IMG/VR virus record: IMGVR_UViG_3300027985_000515
Span: 1 to 24,359 of that record
Length of the DNA: 24,359 nucleotides
From: a virus
Direction: 5' to 3' (one strand)
The position numbers and the translations under genes are program-made. Below the pieces are notes generated by a model. The model was not told where the DNA came from and did no database searches. It worked only from the letters and a program-made list of their open reading frames with translations. Shown here one piece after another: positions 23,734 through 24,359 of the stretch (the stretch's first letter is position 1; every line of letters begins with the position of its first letter).

Positions 23734-23923
23734 AAGGACTGACAAGATCATGGAGGGGCAAATCACAAATCAAGTCTGAACCGGCATAATCATACAGACT
23801 CACCAGACACACCCCCGCCAAAAGGAGGCATACCCCCGGCGGAACTTTTGAGATTTTCAGGATATTTGAGACATATCTGTTTACAGCAGAGATACACAGG
23901 CAGGAATACCCAAAGCAGGCAAC

Positions 23924-23944
23924 ATTATAGATAACAGCATGTTA
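23924..23944 (-). promoter_or_regulatory. Possible late promoter -10 box with adjoining palindrome
   Basis: A perfect TATAAT on the minus strand occupies 23929-23924, about 345 bases upstream of the terminase ATG and reading toward it. The palindrome TAACA-GCA-TGTTA (23932-23944) lies where a -35 region or activator site would be. No TTGACA-like -35 is present at normal spacing, so an activator would be needed. Tentative. Confidence 0.35.
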
Positions 23945-23964
23945 CACGACTACAGCAGGATAAC

Positions 23965-23983
23965 GTGGGATATACAATCCCAC
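23965..23983. promoter_or_regulatory. Operator-like inverted repeat
   Basis: GTGGGAT-ATACA-ATCCCAC is a perfect 7-bp inverted repeat with a five-base spacer, the size and symmetry of a dimeric repressor or activator site. It has no T tract, so it is not a terminator. It lies 36 bases upstream of the TATAAT at 23924-23929. Confidence 0.5.
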
Positions 23984-24157
23984 ACTCACACTATTAAAAC
24001 CATCAGCATATCAATTATTTAAGACACAACGATATTCTACAGGTTGTTATTACGCCCTCTTTTCACACTTCCAAAACTCATTCCGGTTCTCCCTTCTCCC
24101 CTCGAAGATGGAGATCAGGGACCGGTTTCGGGTGATGGGCTTGCACAGCAATAACGA

Positions 24158-24181
24158 ATAAAAAAGGCCGCTCCGGGCGGC
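24158..24181 (-). terminator. Intrinsic terminator reading leftward
   Basis: On the minus strand GCCGC-CCGGA-GCGGC is followed by C and six T residues, then ATTC. It would stop transcripts entering from the right edge before they reach the terminase operon, unless antitermination occurs. Confidence 0.75.
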
Positions 24182-24257
24182 GTCTGGCGTGTGTTTATGC
24201 AGAATTATTCGTTTAATATATAATCAAGCATCCGTATTAACTGAAATATACAGATTT

Positions 24258-24301
24258 AACGTATTTTTTAAACGTATTTCCCAACGCATTCCAACGACAT
24301 T
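24258..24301. repeat. Four AACGNATT-type direct repeats in AT-rich DNA
   Basis: AACGTATTT (24258-24266), AACGTATTT (24271-24279), AACGCATTC (24283-24291) and AACGACATT (24293-24301) repeat at spacings of 13, 12 and 10 bases. They lie between the tandem TATAAT boxes and the terminator. They could be binding sites for a regulator or replication protein. Confidence 0.5.
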
Positions 24302-24331
24302 TTATATATATTAACTTTTTGAAAATATTAA

Positions 24332-24346
24332 ATTATACGAATTATA
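24332..24346 (-). promoter_or_regulatory. Tandem TATAAT boxes at the right edge
   Basis: Two perfect minus-strand TATAAT hexamers (24337-24332 and 24346-24341) sit in a 9-bp direct repeat (CGTATAATT twice). Any -35 for the outer one lies beyond the window. They read toward the terminator at 24158-24181. The AT-rich setting makes chance matches likelier. Confidence 0.35.
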
Positions 24347-24359
24347 CGAAATTTTTTTT

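Larger units (their letters stand above)
23570..24359. other. Gene-free control region at the right end
   Basis: About 790 bases without a convincing coding frame on either strand. From the terminase outward it contains four phased AAAGCAGCG iterons, a C-rich triple repeat, a TATAAT with a nearby palindrome, a GTGGGAT/ATCCCAC inverted repeat, an intrinsic terminator reading leftward, four AACG-type direct repeats and two tandem TATAAT boxes. The last 180 bases are very AT-rich, in sharp contrast to the coding region. This looks like a late-operon leader plus a possible packaging site. A chromosomal junction is also possible because the region runs to the window edge. Confidence 0.6.

Noticed and set aside
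24060-24091. Minus-strand 14-codon frame (MSFGSVKRGRNNNL) with GGAGA upstream
   Set aside because: Too short to support without conservation; it could be a leader peptide but nothing else points to it.
24108-24161. Short plus-strand frame (17 codons) ending in TAA right before the hairpin at 24166-24181
   Set aside because: No ribosome site, no plausible start upstream and no similarity; the hairpin has its T tract on the minus strand.

Overview
This window is one arm of a tailed-phage or prophage genome. Every convincing gene lies on the minus strand, in one late (structural and lysis) cluster read from right to left. The genes are packed with start/stop overlaps such as ATGA and have good Shine-Dalgarno sites. 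G+C is fairly high (mid-fifties percent by eye) and CCGG is strikingly common. No host gene is visible, so the host cannot be named; the Shine-Dalgarno use and the GH108-type lysin only suggest a Gram-negative bacterium. I see no tail tube, sheath or tape-measure gene. The portal, gp6-like adaptor, beta-propeller-like tail protein and fibres fit a short-tailed (podovirus-like) virion, but this is inference.

Right end (about 23570-24359): some 790 bases without a convincing gene. It holds AT-rich tandem -10-like boxes, four AACGNATT-type direct repeats, a minus-strand intrinsic terminator, a 7-bp inverted repeat, a C-rich triple repeat and four helically phased 9-bp iterons just upstream of the terminase. 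The arrangement resembles a late-operon control and packaging region.

Head module (23569-11845): a long terminase with an extra N-terminal helix-turn-helix-like domain that may be a fused small subunit; an unknown 220-aa protein; the portal; two small proteins separated by a structured intergenic RNA; an acidic scaffold; a 194-aa unknown; two paralogous decoration-like proteins; a fibre-like protein; a tailspike-like protein; a 73-aa protein; and a gpT-like major capsid protein. Finding fibre and spike genes between scaffold and capsid is unusual and raises the possibility of head fibres.

Connector and tail module (11836-4016): a 59-aa protein, a 70-aa zinc-ribbon protein, a gp6-like adaptor, a 668-aa tail or stabilisation protein, two Ser/Gln-rich proteins, an XhlA/holin-like membrane protein, a 920-aa fibre whose N-terminus is a third copy of the decoration-like domain, and a LamG-like protein.

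Left end (4003-1): a protein with a duplicated 36-residue motif, a GH108-type endolysin, an intrinsic terminator, an AT-rich 80-aa cargo-like gene, and the first 731 or more residues of a large Pro/Glu-rich protein cut by the window edge, possibly an ejection or internal virion protein.
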